Assembly: GCF_013248975.1 (NCBI RefSeq)
Contig: NZ_JABRWH010000001.1
Span: 682,001 to 746,000 of the forward strand
Origin: Neobacillus endophyticus
GTDB lineage: Bacteria; Bacillota; Bacilli; Bacillales; Cytobacillaceae
Reading direction: 5' to 3'
Length of the DNA stretch: 64,000 nt
The notes beneath the pieces were generated by a model that was not told the DNA's origin, ran no database searches, and was given only the letters and a program-made list of their open reading frames with translations. The translations under genes were made by a program, and so were the position numbers. Positions 24,446 to 33,928 of the stretch are shown in pieces (within the stretch, counting starts at the first letter, position 1; every line of letters starts with the position of its first letter).

Positions 24446-26564
24446 TCCTAAGCTGAGTTAATTTATCATTGAAAAATTGATCAAATCTTGTTGCAAGTAA
24501 TTCCTCTATTTTTTCTTTATGATTGGATTGAAAAATAGCAGTTGTTTCTTCACTTTCGATTAACATCGTACTAATCAGGCTTAATACTTCCAATCCTTTA
24601 TCAGAGTTTGATAATGGAGAAAGCATCAATACCAAAAACCTCATTTGCATGACATTTCCATCCATGCCTGCTGTCTCGATCGGCTCTGATAATACGTGAA
24701 TCGAAAAGCTGGGTTTTAAAACATGGGCGGATCGCGCATGATATAAAGCCATAGCTGTTCCCGGAATTCCCAATCCTCCAAGCGTTTCTCTTTCAAGAAG
24801 AGCCTTTGCCACCTCTAGAGGCTGTTCAACCGTCTGTTTTTCTGATAGGTACATACAGATTTCCCTTAACATGTCTTCAATCGATGGACATTTACTTTGC
24901 TCCATCATCTCGAAGCCTTCAAGAATGATGGCAATCGTATTGGCGTAGTCTTGAAGGCTTTGCATTTCCTTAATAAGCGCTGAGGCTTTTTTTCTCGTTC
25001 GCTTGTGATGGAAATGAATAGGGAGATTCCTTACCGAGCCATGGGCAATCTTATATTGATTGATATAGGATCGAATTCGCTCACTATCATCATTTGTTAA
25101 AAAAGGGCTCACGACTACATATTCTAGTTCCTCATCGGGAATAGGAATGGTAGATATCACAATTTGATAATCACGATTTTTTTTCATTTTTTTAAATTCC
25201 AGCAATGATATATTTTCGACTTGTGTCAACTCTGGAAACTCTTTTTGCAGTTTAGTTGCTAACAGTTTAGACGTTCCAATGCCGCTGGAGCAAATCACAA
25301 CAGTTTTGAGATTCATTGCCTCTCTGTTCCCAAGCAAAGCTGCTCCAAAGTGCATAACAATATAGCCAATTTCCTCATCCGGTACGTGAAATTCAAAAAA
25401 TACTTGCTGCATGGCTTCTTTTACGATCAAAAATAATTCCGCATAATCCCGTTTTATTTTATCTAACAACGGGTTGCTTATTCCCATCCTTTGTTTAATT
25501 CTGTACAAGGCTGGCTTTAAATGCAGAATCAGCCCTTCAAACAAAGAACGGTTGCCATTCAGGTCAATTCCTGCCTGTTTCCCGATATAAACAATGAGAT
25601 TTTTCGTTTTAATGGCAACCTGCAGGCTTGAATCTTCGATCAGGTATTCATTGTCATGCCTTAGTTTGGCTCCCTTTAGATGCATCGTAATATAAGCAAT
25701 TTCCGCTTCTGGGATCGTGATTTGAAAAATTTGTTCGAGTTCGGCCACCATTTTTTCCGCAAATTTATATTCTTTTGTTAGTTGTTGATCGATTAAATAG
25801 GAGGGATCAATCGTTATGCCTTCGCCTTTTTGAATTCGTTCTACTGCCAGTGCCAAATGAACCACGAGACCTATAAAGGCGCTGTCTGCCATCGAAAATG
25901 GCAATTCCTGAACGACCGATTCTACTATTTTTTCGACAATCACAAGCTTTCTTTTTTCTACAAGCCCCATCAGGCGTTCCGAGATGGTATTGATTTGCTG
26001 CGTTGATCTCTTTTGGATGTTTTCCCTTGTCAGCGATAGAAGCTCGGATTCATCGAGATATTCTGAGATAAGGCTGCTCATTGCTCTTCTTTTGGCGCCC
26101 TCGTCACCCTCGATTTCCACTCCATAGCCCCTTTTTCGAATGAGCGATAACCCATACAACGTCAATTTTTCCTCAAGCTTTGATAAGTCTGCACTGACTG
26201 TCGCGATGGTGACATTCAGGTCGTTCGCAAGACCAAGTAATTTAACAGGTCCATTGCTTTCGAGCAGCTCACAGAGAATAATCGTTTGCCTTTCATCCGG
26301 CGTATATTCGTTATGGGAGAGATTAAACAGAAAAAACTCCAACTCCCGGATTTTATTTTCATCACCGGTAATATAGACGCCGACGCCTGATTTTTTTTCT
26401 AACGATAGGTCGTATTCTTTTAAAATATCTTCTACATTTTTTAAATCCCGATGAATCGTTCTTTCACTCACGCCTATTTGATCCGAAAGATTCTTCACCG
26501 TAATTTCATCTGTTTTCGATAACAGAATTTCAAGTAACTGTCTTTCTCTGGCGGAAATATACAA
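24438..26564 (-). CDS. mtlR: Transcriptional activator of the mannitol operon (PRD/BglG type)
   Basis: The product of about 708 residues has an N-terminal winged helix (ITVKNLSDQIGVSERTIHRD), a second HTH near residue 100, and two PRD domains with conserved His. A IIB-like domain (VVICSSGIGTSKLLATKL with Cys) and a C-terminal IIA-like domain (ALYHARSAHV with His) follow. Phosphorylation of these domains by HPr and EIIB(Mtl) sets activity in Geobacillus and Bacillus. I chose TTG 26564 (begins YISARERQLLEIL), with GGAG 8 bases upstream, over GTG 26573. It lies between mtlA and mtlF. Confidence 0.94.
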   Translation of the reverse strand: MYISARERQLLEILLSKTDEITVKNLSDQIGVSERTIHRDLKNVEDILKEYDLSLEKKSGVGVYITGDENKIRELEFFLFNLSHNEYTPDERQTIILCELLESNGPVKLLGLANDLNVTIATVSADLSKLEEKLTLYGLSLIRKRGYGVEIEGDEGAKRRAMSSLISEYLDESELLSLTRENIQKRSTQQINTISERLMGLVEKRKLVIVEKIVESVVQELPFSMADSAFIGLVVHLALAVERIQKGEGITIDPSYLIDQQLTKEYKFAEKMVAELEQIFQITIPEAEIAYITMHLKGAKLRHDNEYLIEDSSLQVAIKTKNLIVYIGKQAGIDLNGNRSLFEGLILHLKPALYRIKQRMGISNPLLDKIKRDYAELFLIVKEAMQQVFFEFHVPDEEIGYIVMHFGAALLGNREAMNLKTVVICSSGIGTSKLLATKLQKEFPELTQVENISLLEFKKMKKNRDYQIVISTIPIPDEELEYVVVSPFLTNDDSERIRSYINQYKIAHGSVRNLPIHFHHKRTRKKASALIKEMQSLQDYANTIAIILEGFEMMEQSKCPSIEDMLREICMYLSEKQTVEQPLEVAKALLERETLGGLGIPGTAMALYHARSAHVLKPSFSIHVLSEPIETAGMDGNVMQMRFLVLMLSPLSNSDKGLEVLSLISTMLIESEETTAIFQSNHKEKIEELLATRFDQFFNDKLTQLRSE

Positions 26565-26777
26565 ATTCCTCACTCCGTGTCAATAGCATCTAATTTCTAG
26601 GTTGTTGCCAAAACTTAAATTACATACTATCCAAGATTCATTTTAAAACTACTAATCCTTGCATACAACAACAGTCAAATACTAATTAGTCAATGGAGTT
26701 GTTGACATTTTTAAAATAAACGCCATTAGAACTTCTTGTAGATTGGAGCGAAAATCAACAGATACGGTTAATAATAA

Positions 26778-26802
26778 AAGCCTAGAGCAATAGTCTAGGC
26801 TT
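26778..26802 (-). terminator. Intrinsic terminator between mtlA and mtlR
   Basis: AAGCCTAGA (26778-26786) pairs with TCTAGGCTT (26794-26802), with a TTTTATTATT tail on the minus strand. It probably lowers expression of mtlR, mtlF and mtlD relative to mtlA. Confidence 0.75.
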
Positions 26803-26813
26803 GATTTACTGGC

Positions 26814-28232
26814 TTACTTTTTCAAAGAGTTCACTAACTCATCATATTTAGGGCTGTTCAAGAAGTTTTCTACTGAAATATGAGTAACGTGAGGAAGCTT
26901 AGCCTTCGCACGATCTGTTAAATCTTTATGCGTCACAACGATATCGGCATCTGCTGGCAGGTTATTAATGGCTGTGTTGATGACCGTAATATCCAATCCT
27001 GCTTTCTGCACTTTATTTCGTAGAATGGAAGCACCCATTGCGCTTGAACCCATACCGGCATCACAGGCGAAAACAATTTTGTTTACTTGGTCAGGGTTAA
27101 CAGCTGTTGCTGATTGTGTTAAGGCAGATGAAACGGAACTTTTCTTCCCTTTCAGCTCTTCCATTTTTGCTGTTGCCGTAGAAAGATCTTCCTCTGTTGA
27201 CTTGCTTGTTTTTAAAATCAACGATGCTACTAAGAAGGAAACGACTGCCGCTACAAAGACCCCTGCAAGTACTCCAAAATATCCGCCTCTTGGTGTCATA
27301 GCCAGGTAGGCAAAGATACTTCCAGGTGATGGAGCTGCTACAAGTCCGGCATGGAAAATCGTAAATGTTAATGTTCCAGAAACGCCCCCAGCCATTGTGG
27401 CTAAAATTAATGATGGCTTCATTAAAATGTATGGGAAGTAAATTTCATGAATACCGCCAAAGAAATGAATGATAGCTGCACCTGGTGCTGTATTTTTTGC
27501 TGTTCCTTTTCCAAATAACATATAAGCAAGTAAGACACCTAAACCAGGACCAGGGTTTGATTCTAACATGAATAGAATGGATTTCCCTGCATGTGCAGCT
27601 TGTTCTACACCCAATGGGCTCAAAATTCCGTGGTTAATTGCATTATTTAAGAATAATACCTTTGCTGGTTCAATAAAGACGTTTGCTAATGGTAAAATGT
27701 GATGATTGACGATAAATTGCACGCCTGATGCTAATACTTTACTGATGGCTTCAACAACTGGACCGATTAATTTGAAGGCGATTAACGTTAAGGCACCGCC
27801 AAGAATTCCGGCAGAGAAGTTATTTACCAACATTTCGAAGCCTGCTTTAATTTTTCCGTGAACAAGCTTATCAAAGCCTTTAATCACAACACCGCCGATA
27901 GGTCCCATGATCATAGCACCAAGAAACATGGGAATATCTGTTCCGACAATGACACCCATTGTCGCAATAGCCCCAACTACACCTCCGCGGGTGTCATACA
28001 CCATTTTACCTCCAGTAAAACCGATTAATAATGGCAGCAAGTAGGTAATCATAGGCCCAACTAGTTTGGCTAAACTTGCATTTGGCAGCCATCCTGATGG
28101 GATAAATAGTGCGGTAATTAACCCCCAGGCAATAAACGCTCCGATATTAGGCATCACCATTCCGCTCAAAAAGCTGCCAAACTTCTGAACTTTAACTTTG
28201 AAGTCTGATTTATTCTCAACTGTATTATTCAT
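26814..28232 (-). CDS. mtlA: PTS mannitol-specific enzyme IICB
   Basis: This 472-residue membrane transporter imports and phosphorylates mannitol. The IIC part (about residues 15-340) has the hydrophobic segments and the family motif [20 protein letters not shown] linker leads to the IIB domain, with the phospho-Cys in [18 protein letters not shown]. There is no IIA domain, which is supplied by mtlF. AAAGGGGAAA precedes the ATG. A cre-like site lies upstream. Confidence 0.96.
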   Translation of the reverse strand: MNNTVENKSDFKVKVQKFGSFLSGMVMPNIGAFIAWGLITALFIPSGWLPNASLAKLVGPMITYLLPLLIGFTGGKMVYDTRGGVVGAIATMGVIVGTDIPMFLGAMIMGPIGGVVIKGFDKLVHGKIKAGFEMLVNNFSAGILGGALTLIAFKLIGPVVEAISKVLASGVQFIVNHHILPLANVFIEPAKVLFLNNAINHGILSPLGVEQAAHAGKSILFMLESNPGPGLGVLLAYMLFGKGTAKNTAPGAAIIHFFGGIHEIYFPYILMKPSLILATMAGGVSGTLTFTIFHAGLVAAPSPGSIFAYLAMTPRGGYFGVLAGVFVAAVVSFLVASLILKTSKSTEEDLSTATAKMEELKGKKSSVSSALTQSATAVNPDQVNKIVFACDAGMGSSAMGASILRNKVQKAGLDITVINTAINNLPADADIVVTHKDLTDRAKAKLPHVTHISVENFLNSPKYDELVNSLKK

Positions 28233-28275
28233 TGATGATTTCCCCTTTCTTTTGTTTAACTCTATATCTTTAATA

Positions 28276-28289
28276 TTAAAGCGGTTTCA
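28276..28289 (-). promoter_or_regulatory. cre-like CcpA site upstream of mtlA
   Basis: TGAAACCGCTTTAA on the minus strand fits the catabolite-responsive element pattern TGNAANCGNTNNCA with few mismatches. It ends about 43 bases before the mtlA start codon, so glucose repression through CcpA is likely. Confidence 0.55.
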
Positions 28290-28673
28290 ACCCATATTCC
28301 ATCATTACAAAAATGCATTTTGTCAAACTGGTTGTTGACATTTCTAAAAAATTAAATCGAATGTACCATAATAGAGTACTATTTCGGTGCCATTATCCTA
28401 GCATGTTCATTGCATAGGAAAAGGCTGCCAGCATGTCGGCAGCCTAAGTTTGATACTCCGTTAAATATTTTATTTATTAAAATCGAAACTCATCCAATCT
28501 CTATTAACATAGTTTACAGCTAACTATAAGTCAAAAGCTGATAAAGACTTCTTATCTATACACACATTCTCCTTTTCACCCCTTCAGAATTTTCTAGATA
28601 CAACTCATTTTGCTGAGAAAAGCCTTAATTAATGTAGCATTGCATCAGAACTACTATTGGGAGAAAAATTATT
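28290..28673. other. Intergenic region between the CMD-family gene and mtlA
   Basis: No gene is supported in about 380 bases. It holds the terminator of the upstream CMD-family gene (28433-28454) and presumably the mtlA promoter and MtlR site. I could not define those precisely. Confidence 0.6.
28433..28454 (-). terminator. Intrinsic terminator of the CMD-family gene
   Basis: GGCTGCC (28433-28439) pairs with GGCAGCC (28448-28454), followed on the minus strand by TTTTCC. Confidence 0.75.
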
Positions 28674-29432
28674 TCATTGATTTTCGAGAATAACTTCATT
28701 TATACAACTTATAGCGTTAAGTGTTCTCGGAAAGCCCATATATGGAAGACAGTGGGTGATGGCAGAGATCAGAGTTTCCTTGTCATTGCCTACATATTTG
28801 TTACCCAGCACATGTGACTTTACTTGGCTTTCACAACCGCCTATCGCACTGATAATACAAAGTGTCAACAACTCCCGTGTTTTCAAATCAAGTCCCTCGC
28901 GGGTGTAAAAGTCTCCAAAGCAAAAAGCTGAAAGATAATCCTGGATATGCATTAGATTTGCTGTGGCAGCCTCACGCATTTTTGAAATGATATCACCAAA
29001 AATCTCTACTTGTGTTGCAAGTCCTTTCTCGAAACGATTACCTTCATCTACAGTCTTTTGGCTTTCAATTGGTAAAGCGATATTCTTTGCTTTGAAAACC
29101 TCATTGACTTCATTGATGGCGTTTAATGTTTTGGGAAATCCAATGTATGGAGCACACTGGTAAACAGCCTCTTTGATTTCTACAGGTGTGAGCCCAACGT
29201 TTAGTGTTGCACCAACATGCGCCTTAAGCTGAGGCAGCGTCTGGTTGGCAGCAAGCACTACCAGAGTGATCAACTCACGTTGCTTGTCATCCAGATCACC
29301 TTGATAAAAAACTTCTCCAAAAATGAAGCGGCTAAGAATGTCCTGAAAATCAGGATCGGTAGCGTATGCAGCTGGTACTCCATTTCCAAAAAGCTGTTTA
29401 TATTTTTCCTTGCTCTTTTCAACACGGTCCAT
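28674..29432 (-). CDS. Carboxymuconolactone decarboxylase family protein (two domains)
   Basis: This 252-residue cytoplasmic protein has two copies of the CMD/AhpD-like helical domain. The first shows VFYQGDLDDKQRELITLVVL and APYIGFPKTLNAIN, and the second DLKTRELLTLCIISAIGG and LPYMGFPRTLNAIS. The doubled form is common in putative gamma-carboxymuconolactone decarboxylases of soil bacteria. There is no CxxC pair of AhpD peroxidase type, so a redox role is less likely. It is divergent from a TetR gene, which probably represses it. Confidence 0.88.
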   Translation of the reverse strand: MDRVEKSKEKYKQLFGNGVPAAYATDPDFQDILSRFIFGEVFYQGDLDDKQRELITLVVLAANQTLPQLKAHVGATLNVGLTPVEIKEAVYQCAPYIGFPKTLNAINEVNEVFKAKNIALPIESQKTVDEGNRFEKGLATQVEIFGDIISKMREAATANLMHIQDYLSAFCFGDFYTREGLDLKTRELLTLCIISAIGGCESQVKSHVLGNKYVGNDKETLISAITHCLPYMGFPRTLNAISCINEVILENQ

Positions 29433-29513
29433 AAATAAGCCTCCTGTTTAAAGTTAATTTACTTTTCTAATTTCAAAAGTCAACTAAACATGATGCCTTA
29501 AAATTAATATTGA

Positions 29514-29598
29514 TTGATTAATCAACATCTGTTTATAATTATAAAAAACCTCTTTATACTTTCAATGGTTAAATGAACGCAATTCGTTGATTACTCAA
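29514..29598. promoter_or_regulatory. Candidate TetR operators between divergent genes
   Basis: The palindrome TTGATTAATCAA (29514-29525) recurs with one mismatch as TTGATTACTCAA (29587-29598), and a further half-site TTGATTA lies at 29616. They sit between the CMD-family gene and tetR and may bind its product at both promoters. Confidence 0.5.
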
Positions 29599-29641
29599 CA
29601 AATCAATTAAAATTGTTGATTATCTTTAGAAAGATTGGTGA

Positions 29642-30193
29642 ATGAAAATGTCTAAGGTAGATAGAAGAATAGCCAAAAGCCAAGGTGCAATAAAAAATGC
29701 TGTAATCGAACTGATGTCTGAAAAGAGTTTTGACGAAATTACGATTCAGGATATTGCTGACAGAGCAGATGTTAATAGAGGAACCATCTATCTTCATTAC
29801 ACGGATAAATATGACCTATTGGATAAAATGATTGAAGAACATATGAACAATCTCCGAGAGCTTTGCCAATCAGCCTCTGAGATGACGTTTCAAGAAGGAA
29901 ATTATGTCTGGTACGAATACTTTGAGCATAATTATTTATTTTTTTCTACGATGTTAGCTAGTAAAGGTGCCCCATATTTTCGTAGTCGTTTTCTCGATCT
30001 AGTCATCGAAGAGTTTAGAGCTGAGGTGGATACAACTGAAGGGAAAAATCAAGGATTGAGTGAAGAGATTATTCTTCAATTTTTTGGTTCAGCGGTTGTT
30101 GGAGCTGTGGAATGGTGGTTCAAGAATGGAATGCCATTGCCAACTCGTGTCATGGCAGAACAAACAGGGGCATTGTTAGATAGAAATCTATAA
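29642..30193 (+). CDS. TetR/AcrR family transcriptional regulator
   Basis: This 183-residue repressor has the TetR N-terminal HTH: RRIAKSQGAIKNAVIELMSE followed by EITIQDIADRADVNRGTIY and LHYTDKYDLLDKM. The C-terminal half is a ligand-sensing helical domain with GAVEWWFKNGMPLPT, as in TetR_C_7-like proteins. It is divergent from the CMD-family gene with palindromes between, so local control is likely. The start could also be the ATG at 29648. The ligand is unknown. Confidence 0.9.
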   Translation: MKMSKVDRRIAKSQGAIKNAVIELMSEKSFDEITIQDIADRADVNRGTIYLHYTDKYDLLDKMIEEHMNNLRELCQSASEMTFQEGNYVWYEYFEHNYLFFSTMLASKGAPYFRSRFLDLVIEEFRAEVDTTEGKNQGLSEEIILQFFGSAVVGAVEWWFKNGMPLPTRVMAEQTGALLDRNL

Positions 30194-30217
30194 GTTGATT
30201 GATTACTGAAAAGAAAT

Positions 30218-30254
30218 AACCCTGACTTATACAATGGAAGCCAGGGTTTTGCCT
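30218..30254 (+). terminator. Terminator shared by tetR and the convergent reductase gene
   Basis: AACCCTG pairs with CAGGGTT around a loop of about 17 bases, then TTGCCTTTT. The genes on each side converge on it. Confidence 0.7.
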
Positions 30255-30281
30255 TTTAGAAAAACTATTGATGAAACATTA

Positions 30282-31271
30282 TTACTTAGAACCTAAAGCA
30301 CCAACTACGGGATGTGGAACATAAAGCTCTTCCAAATACGCAACTTCTTCAGAAGTTAACTTAACCGATAGAGCACCTACGGAATCTTCAAGATGAGTCA
30401 TTTTCGTTGCACCAATAATTGGAGCTGTGACTGGTTCTTTCTGCAATAACCAGGCGAGTGCGATTTGGGCTCTTGGCACACCATGTTTTTTGGCAATTTC
30501 CGCAACTCGCTCCACAACGAGACGGTCATTATTTTCAGTGGCATCATATTTAGATTTTTGAACTTGGTCCGTTTCGGAGCGAAGAGTGTCTTCCGACCAA
30601 TCACGGGTTAATCTACCTGATGCAAGTGGGCTATATGGGATCACACCGATATTTTCTTCCTTACAAAGCGGCAGCATCTCCCGTTCCTCCTCACGGTATA
30701 TGAGGTTGAGATGATTTTGCATCGTTACAAATCTAGTCCACCCATTTTTCTCCGCCACATGTAACGCCTTCAAAAACTGCCACGCGTACATAGCAGAAGC
30801 ACCTATGTATCTTACCTTACCTGCCTTCACTAAGTCATGGAGTGTTTCCATCGTCTCTTCAATTGGGGTGTTGTAATCCCAGCGATGAATTTGGTACAGA
30901 TCCACATAATCCGTTCCGAGCCGTTTAAGACTTTTATCAATTTCGCTCATAATATGCTTACGGGAAAGACCTGAACCATTAGGACCTTTATGCATAGGGA
31001 AATAAACTTTCGTTGCAAGGACAATTTCGTCCCGATTGGCATAATCTTTTAGGGCACGTCCCACGAATTCCTCACTTGTTCCGTCTGAATAAACGTTTGC
31101 AGTATCAAAAAAATTGATACCTAAATCAAGAGCTTTTTTAATAATGGTACGGCTGTTTTCCTCATTAACCACCCATGGATGAACCCAACGTTCCGCTTCT
31201 CCAAAACCCATACAACCAAGGCAAAGTCTTGATACATCTAATCCCGTGTTACCAAGTTTGGTATATTCCAT
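30282..31271 (-). CDS. Aldo/keto reductase
   Basis: This enzyme of about 329 residues is of the YccK/Tas-like NADPH aldo-keto reductase group. It has FFDTANVYSDGTSEEFVGRA with the catalytic Asp and Tyr, VLATKVYFPMHKG with the Lys, and YVDLYQIHRWDYNTP with the His. The C-terminal cofactor region shows PIIGATKMTHLEDSVGAL. The start ATG 31271 (MEYTKLGNTGLDVSR) follows GGGGACTT. The physiological substrate is not evident. It stands alone. Confidence 0.92.
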   Translation of the reverse strand: MEYTKLGNTGLDVSRLCLGCMGFGEAERWVHPWVVNEENSRTIIKKALDLGINFFDTANVYSDGTSEEFVGRALKDYANRDEIVLATKVYFPMHKGPNGSGLSRKHIMSEIDKSLKRLGTDYVDLYQIHRWDYNTPIEETMETLHDLVKAGKVRYIGASAMYAWQFLKALHVAEKNGWTRFVTMQNHLNLIYREEEREMLPLCKEENIGVIPYSPLASGRLTRDWSEDTLRSETDQVQKSKYDATENNDRLVVERVAEIAKKHGVPRAQIALAWLLQKEPVTAPIIGATKMTHLEDSVGALSVKLTSEEVAYLEELYVPHPVVGALGSK

Positions 31272-31697
31272 TTGCAAGTCCCCACTTTCCATATAATGAA
31301 GTCTTTTACCTTTTCATTTTAAGTATAAATATTTACGTGATTCTTACAATTGTTAAATAGCTTAATTTTGTTAATTTTTGAACAAATCCAATAAAATTGT
31401 TCATTATTTTTCAAGTGTATAGTGAACGGTTGGACTCGCTGGTTTTTCTTTCCCCATATGAAATCTCACTACTCGTGGATCATCATCCAACCCTTTTTTA
31501 TTTATAAACATGAGTCTTTGTTTCTCAGCGTTTTGAAAACATTAAAAAGCAGTGTGATTTCTAAATGTGAAATCCACTGGCTTTTTAAATTCCTATTTTC
31601 ATAAGACCACATATCTTGGCGATAACTTAATTTAAGTGAATAACTTAACAATATCACTATTATAGAGTCCTTTTTATTCTGTTAATCTTGAAAAAAC

Positions 31698-32270
31698 TTA
31701 TAAAATTGCTATCCAAATTTTCAATGCTGTCACTAAAATTAAAATACCCATTATACTTTGCAAAACTTTTGTGTTCACTCTTTTTCCTGTGTTGGCTCCT
31801 ATAGGAGAAGCAATTAGACCTGCAACAACCATAATAAGTGAAGGCAGGATTGGAACTTGCCCTGTTGCAATTTTTCCCGAAACAGCCCCAACTGACGAAA
31901 TAAGTGTAATTGCTAAGGAAGAGGCAATTGTCATTCTTGTTGATATATTTAAAACAACAAGCATGATAGGAACTAAAAGAAATGCTCCTCCTGCCCCTAC
32001 TATGCCAGCCCCTATGCCTACTGCAAAAGCAAATAATGATGCAAGCCATTTGTTAAATTTCACTTGTTCTAAAGGGATATCATCAATACCCTTTTTAGCA
32101 ACAAGCATCAAGACAACAGCAATAAGAGCTAAAATACCATAAACGATATTAATTCCACTTTCGGGTATGTGAGTAGAGCCAAATCCCCCAATAAAACTTC
32201 CAATCAAAATACTAATTCCCATGTAAGTAATTAACGTTTTATTTAAATAACCTCCCTTACGGTATGCCAA
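31698..32270 (-). pseudogene. 5'-truncated TSUP (TauE/SafE) anion exporter
   Basis: The open frame encodes only about 190 residues of a family that is normally 250-270 residues long. The first TSUP half, including its GGG-containing first helix, is missing. It begins with AYRKGGYLNKTLITYMGISI, a mid-protein segment. The second-half signature GIGAGIVGAGGAFLLVPIM is intact. In-frame sequence upstream continues as VGGVLAYRKG but runs into a TAA near 32296. A TTG could start a shortened protein, but loss of function is more likely. Confidence 0.7.
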
Positions 32271-32681
32271 AACACCACCAACTGGTTTGTTGACTTACTG
32301 GAAAAATTAAATGTTTTTTCACCCTAAATTCCCGGTATTTATCCTGATTATTAGACATATTCAAATAAGCCACGGAGTATATTGGATTAATCAAATTGAA
32401 TCAGAGAGGGCGTTCGCCATAACCGCTGTAAGGCTAATGGCTTAATGAAAAAAATAATTAAAGCTTGGATGAGGGTCGCCTTTTTTATTGGGCTAACTTG
32501 GAAGAATAGTAAAGCGGAATTATTACTTATAACAAATTCATAAATCATAAAGGCAGGTAAAAAATGTGGTAGGTGTTGTAAAATAAATAATTATTAAAAT
32601 TTAGTATTGCTAAATGGCCAGCAAAAATTTTGCACTTTTTTTACTAGTTACTCCCGAAAGTTGTATAGAACCCCCGCGGAA
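32271..32681. other. Intergenic region without a supported gene
   Basis: This AT-rich stretch lies between the truncated TSUP gene and the GerPA-like genes. No open frame has a ribosome site. A weak GGCGACCCTC-type hairpin near 32400-32490 is not convincing as a terminator. Confidence 0.5.
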
Positions 32682-32864
32682 TTATGGTAATTGATTCGTC
32701 GCGCTTACACCGGTATTGGTTATAATTATTGTTCCTGTGTTGCCTTGTCCAGCCGCATAAATTGATTTTGATACAGATTTCGGTGAATTAATAACTGACC
32801 CACCGAAGTTGACAACCCCTCCTGAAATCTTACCAATATTGATACAATCCTTTTTAACAACCAA
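32682..32864 (-). CDS. GerPA/GerPF-like spore germination protein (divergent, short)
   Basis: This 60-residue product has the family pattern in reduced form: NIGKISGGVVNFGGS, SPKSVSKSIYAAGQGNTGT and ITNTGVSATN. It lacks the MPAI start and the DQP ending seen in its two neighbours. The TTG start has GGGGGGAA 5 bases upstream. GerP proteins sit in the spore coat and affect passage of germinants. This copy may be a decayed or specialised paralogue. Confidence 0.7.
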   Translation of the reverse strand: MVVKKDCINIGKISGGVVNFGGSVINSPKSVSKSIYAAGQGNTGTIIITNTGVSATNQLP

Positions 32865-32973
32865 ATTTATTCCCCCCTAAAGTCACTCTTAAAATAGGTG
32901 CAGGCTGGTATACTTATTTATATAAGAGATAACCATTTAGTTCTGGTAGGGCCTGGGTTGACGGACATGTAAA

Positions 32974-33030
32974 AAAGCACCAAGGAATGTTCGTGCGTAC
33001 GGCTTCTCATTCCTTGGTCTTTTTTTTACT
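32974..33030. terminator. Bidirectional terminator between GerPA-like genes
   Basis: ACCAAGGAATG and CATTCCTTGGT form an 11-bp stem around a loop of about 20 bases. The right side is followed by CTTTTTTT, and the complementary strand also ends in a T-run. Confidence 0.85.
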
Positions 33031-33033
33031 ATT

Positions 33034-33258
33034 TTAGTTATTTCTAATAATTGGCTGATCGATTACATTGATGTCCATATAATTTGTAGCACTTCCGATG
33101 GTATTTGTTACCACTGCTCCCCCTGTGTTACCTCCTCCTGAGCCTAAATGAGTTTTTGATGCAGTCTTTGGTGTGATAAAGGATACATCACCAAATTTAA
33201 CAATACCATTTGTTGTAACACTTTCTATTGTTAATGGTCCATTAATAATTGCTGGCAT
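33034..33258 (-). CDS. GerPA/GerPF family spore germination protein
   Basis: This 74-residue coat protein has the typical start MPAIINGPLTIESVTTNG, the core VKFGDVSFITPKTASKTHLG, a GSGGGNTGGAVVTN glycine segment and the ending DQPI. GGAGAG lies before the ATG. It belongs to the GerPA/PF family of spore-coat proteins needed for efficient nutrient germination. Here it is outside the usual six-gene gerP operon, next to two paralogues, and is followed by a terminator. Confidence 0.9.
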   Translation of the reverse strand: MPAIINGPLTIESVTTNGIVKFGDVSFITPKTASKTHLGSGGGNTGGAVVTNTIGSATNYMDINVIDQPIIRNN

Positions 33259-33292
33259 TTTGGCATCTCTCCGTTTCTTTCAAGTTATCGCT

Positions 33293-33517
33293 TTAATTAT
33301 TCCCAGAAACTGGTTGGTCAATTGCACTCGGATCTACATAATTCGTAGCACTTGCACCTGTATTTGTTATCACTAGTGCCCCTGTGTTAAAACCTCCGGC
33401 ACCACCAGGGGTTTTAGATGCAACCTTTGGTGAAATAAATAGGGAATCACCAAAGTCTACGACCCCGTTTCCAGTGATATTATTTATGTTAATGGGTCCA
33501 CCGATAATCGCAGGCAT
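33293..33517 (-). CDS. GerPA/GerPF family spore germination protein
   Basis: This 74-residue paralogue of the next gene has MPAIIGGPININNITGNGVV, FGDSLFISPKVASKT, GAGGFNTGALVITNTG and SAIDQPV. I chose ATG 33517 with AAAAGGATG upstream; a frame to 33538 adds MKRMTAN. It is the first of the three-gene set. Expression in the mother cell during sporulation is expected for the family, but I could not assign a sigma-K or sigma-E promoter. Confidence 0.9.
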   Translation of the reverse strand: MPAIIGGPININNITGNGVVDFGDSLFISPKVASKTPGGAGGFNTGALVITNTGASATNYVDPSAIDQPVSGNN

Positions 33518-33928
33518 ATTGGCAGTCATCCTTTTCATTTAAGTAAACTCGTTTTAATACATTATGCGTAATTCCTGTTCTTGTGCTTTTATTGCAGGCG
33601 TCTTTTCTTTTGGATATTTATCTGCAAAGAAAACCTAACTGTATAAGTGACACAGTTTTATTAAAGTTCTGCAATTTCAACTTAAAGTACAGGTGTTTTA
33701 GTACCATTAGGAATAAAATTTAAGAGCCTAAAATATGCAAATATTTATGGACTACTTGCGTATTTTGGCTCTTTTTAAATTTATATAATCAGAAAAAGTT
33801 GCGAAAATTTGTAGGCAGTATAATTGGAAATATATTGTCGGATTAAAGCTTAGGTAAGAACTTACAGATCTTAAAAAAGCGATAAAAGAACGGCTGAAAC
33901 CTCTAGCCCTTAAACCTACTATGTGTTT
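33518..33928. other. Intergenic region between lgt and the GerPA-like genes
   Basis: It holds a strong hairpin at 33722-33773 and the presumed promoter of the germination genes. No coding frame is supported. Confidence 0.6.
33722..33773. terminator. Terminator-like hairpin
   Basis: AAGAGCCTAAAATATGCAA pairs, with two mismatches, with TTGCGTATTTTGGCTCTT, followed on the plus strand by TTTAAAT. It may stop lgt transcription on the minus strand, or plus-strand read-through. Confidence 0.6.
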
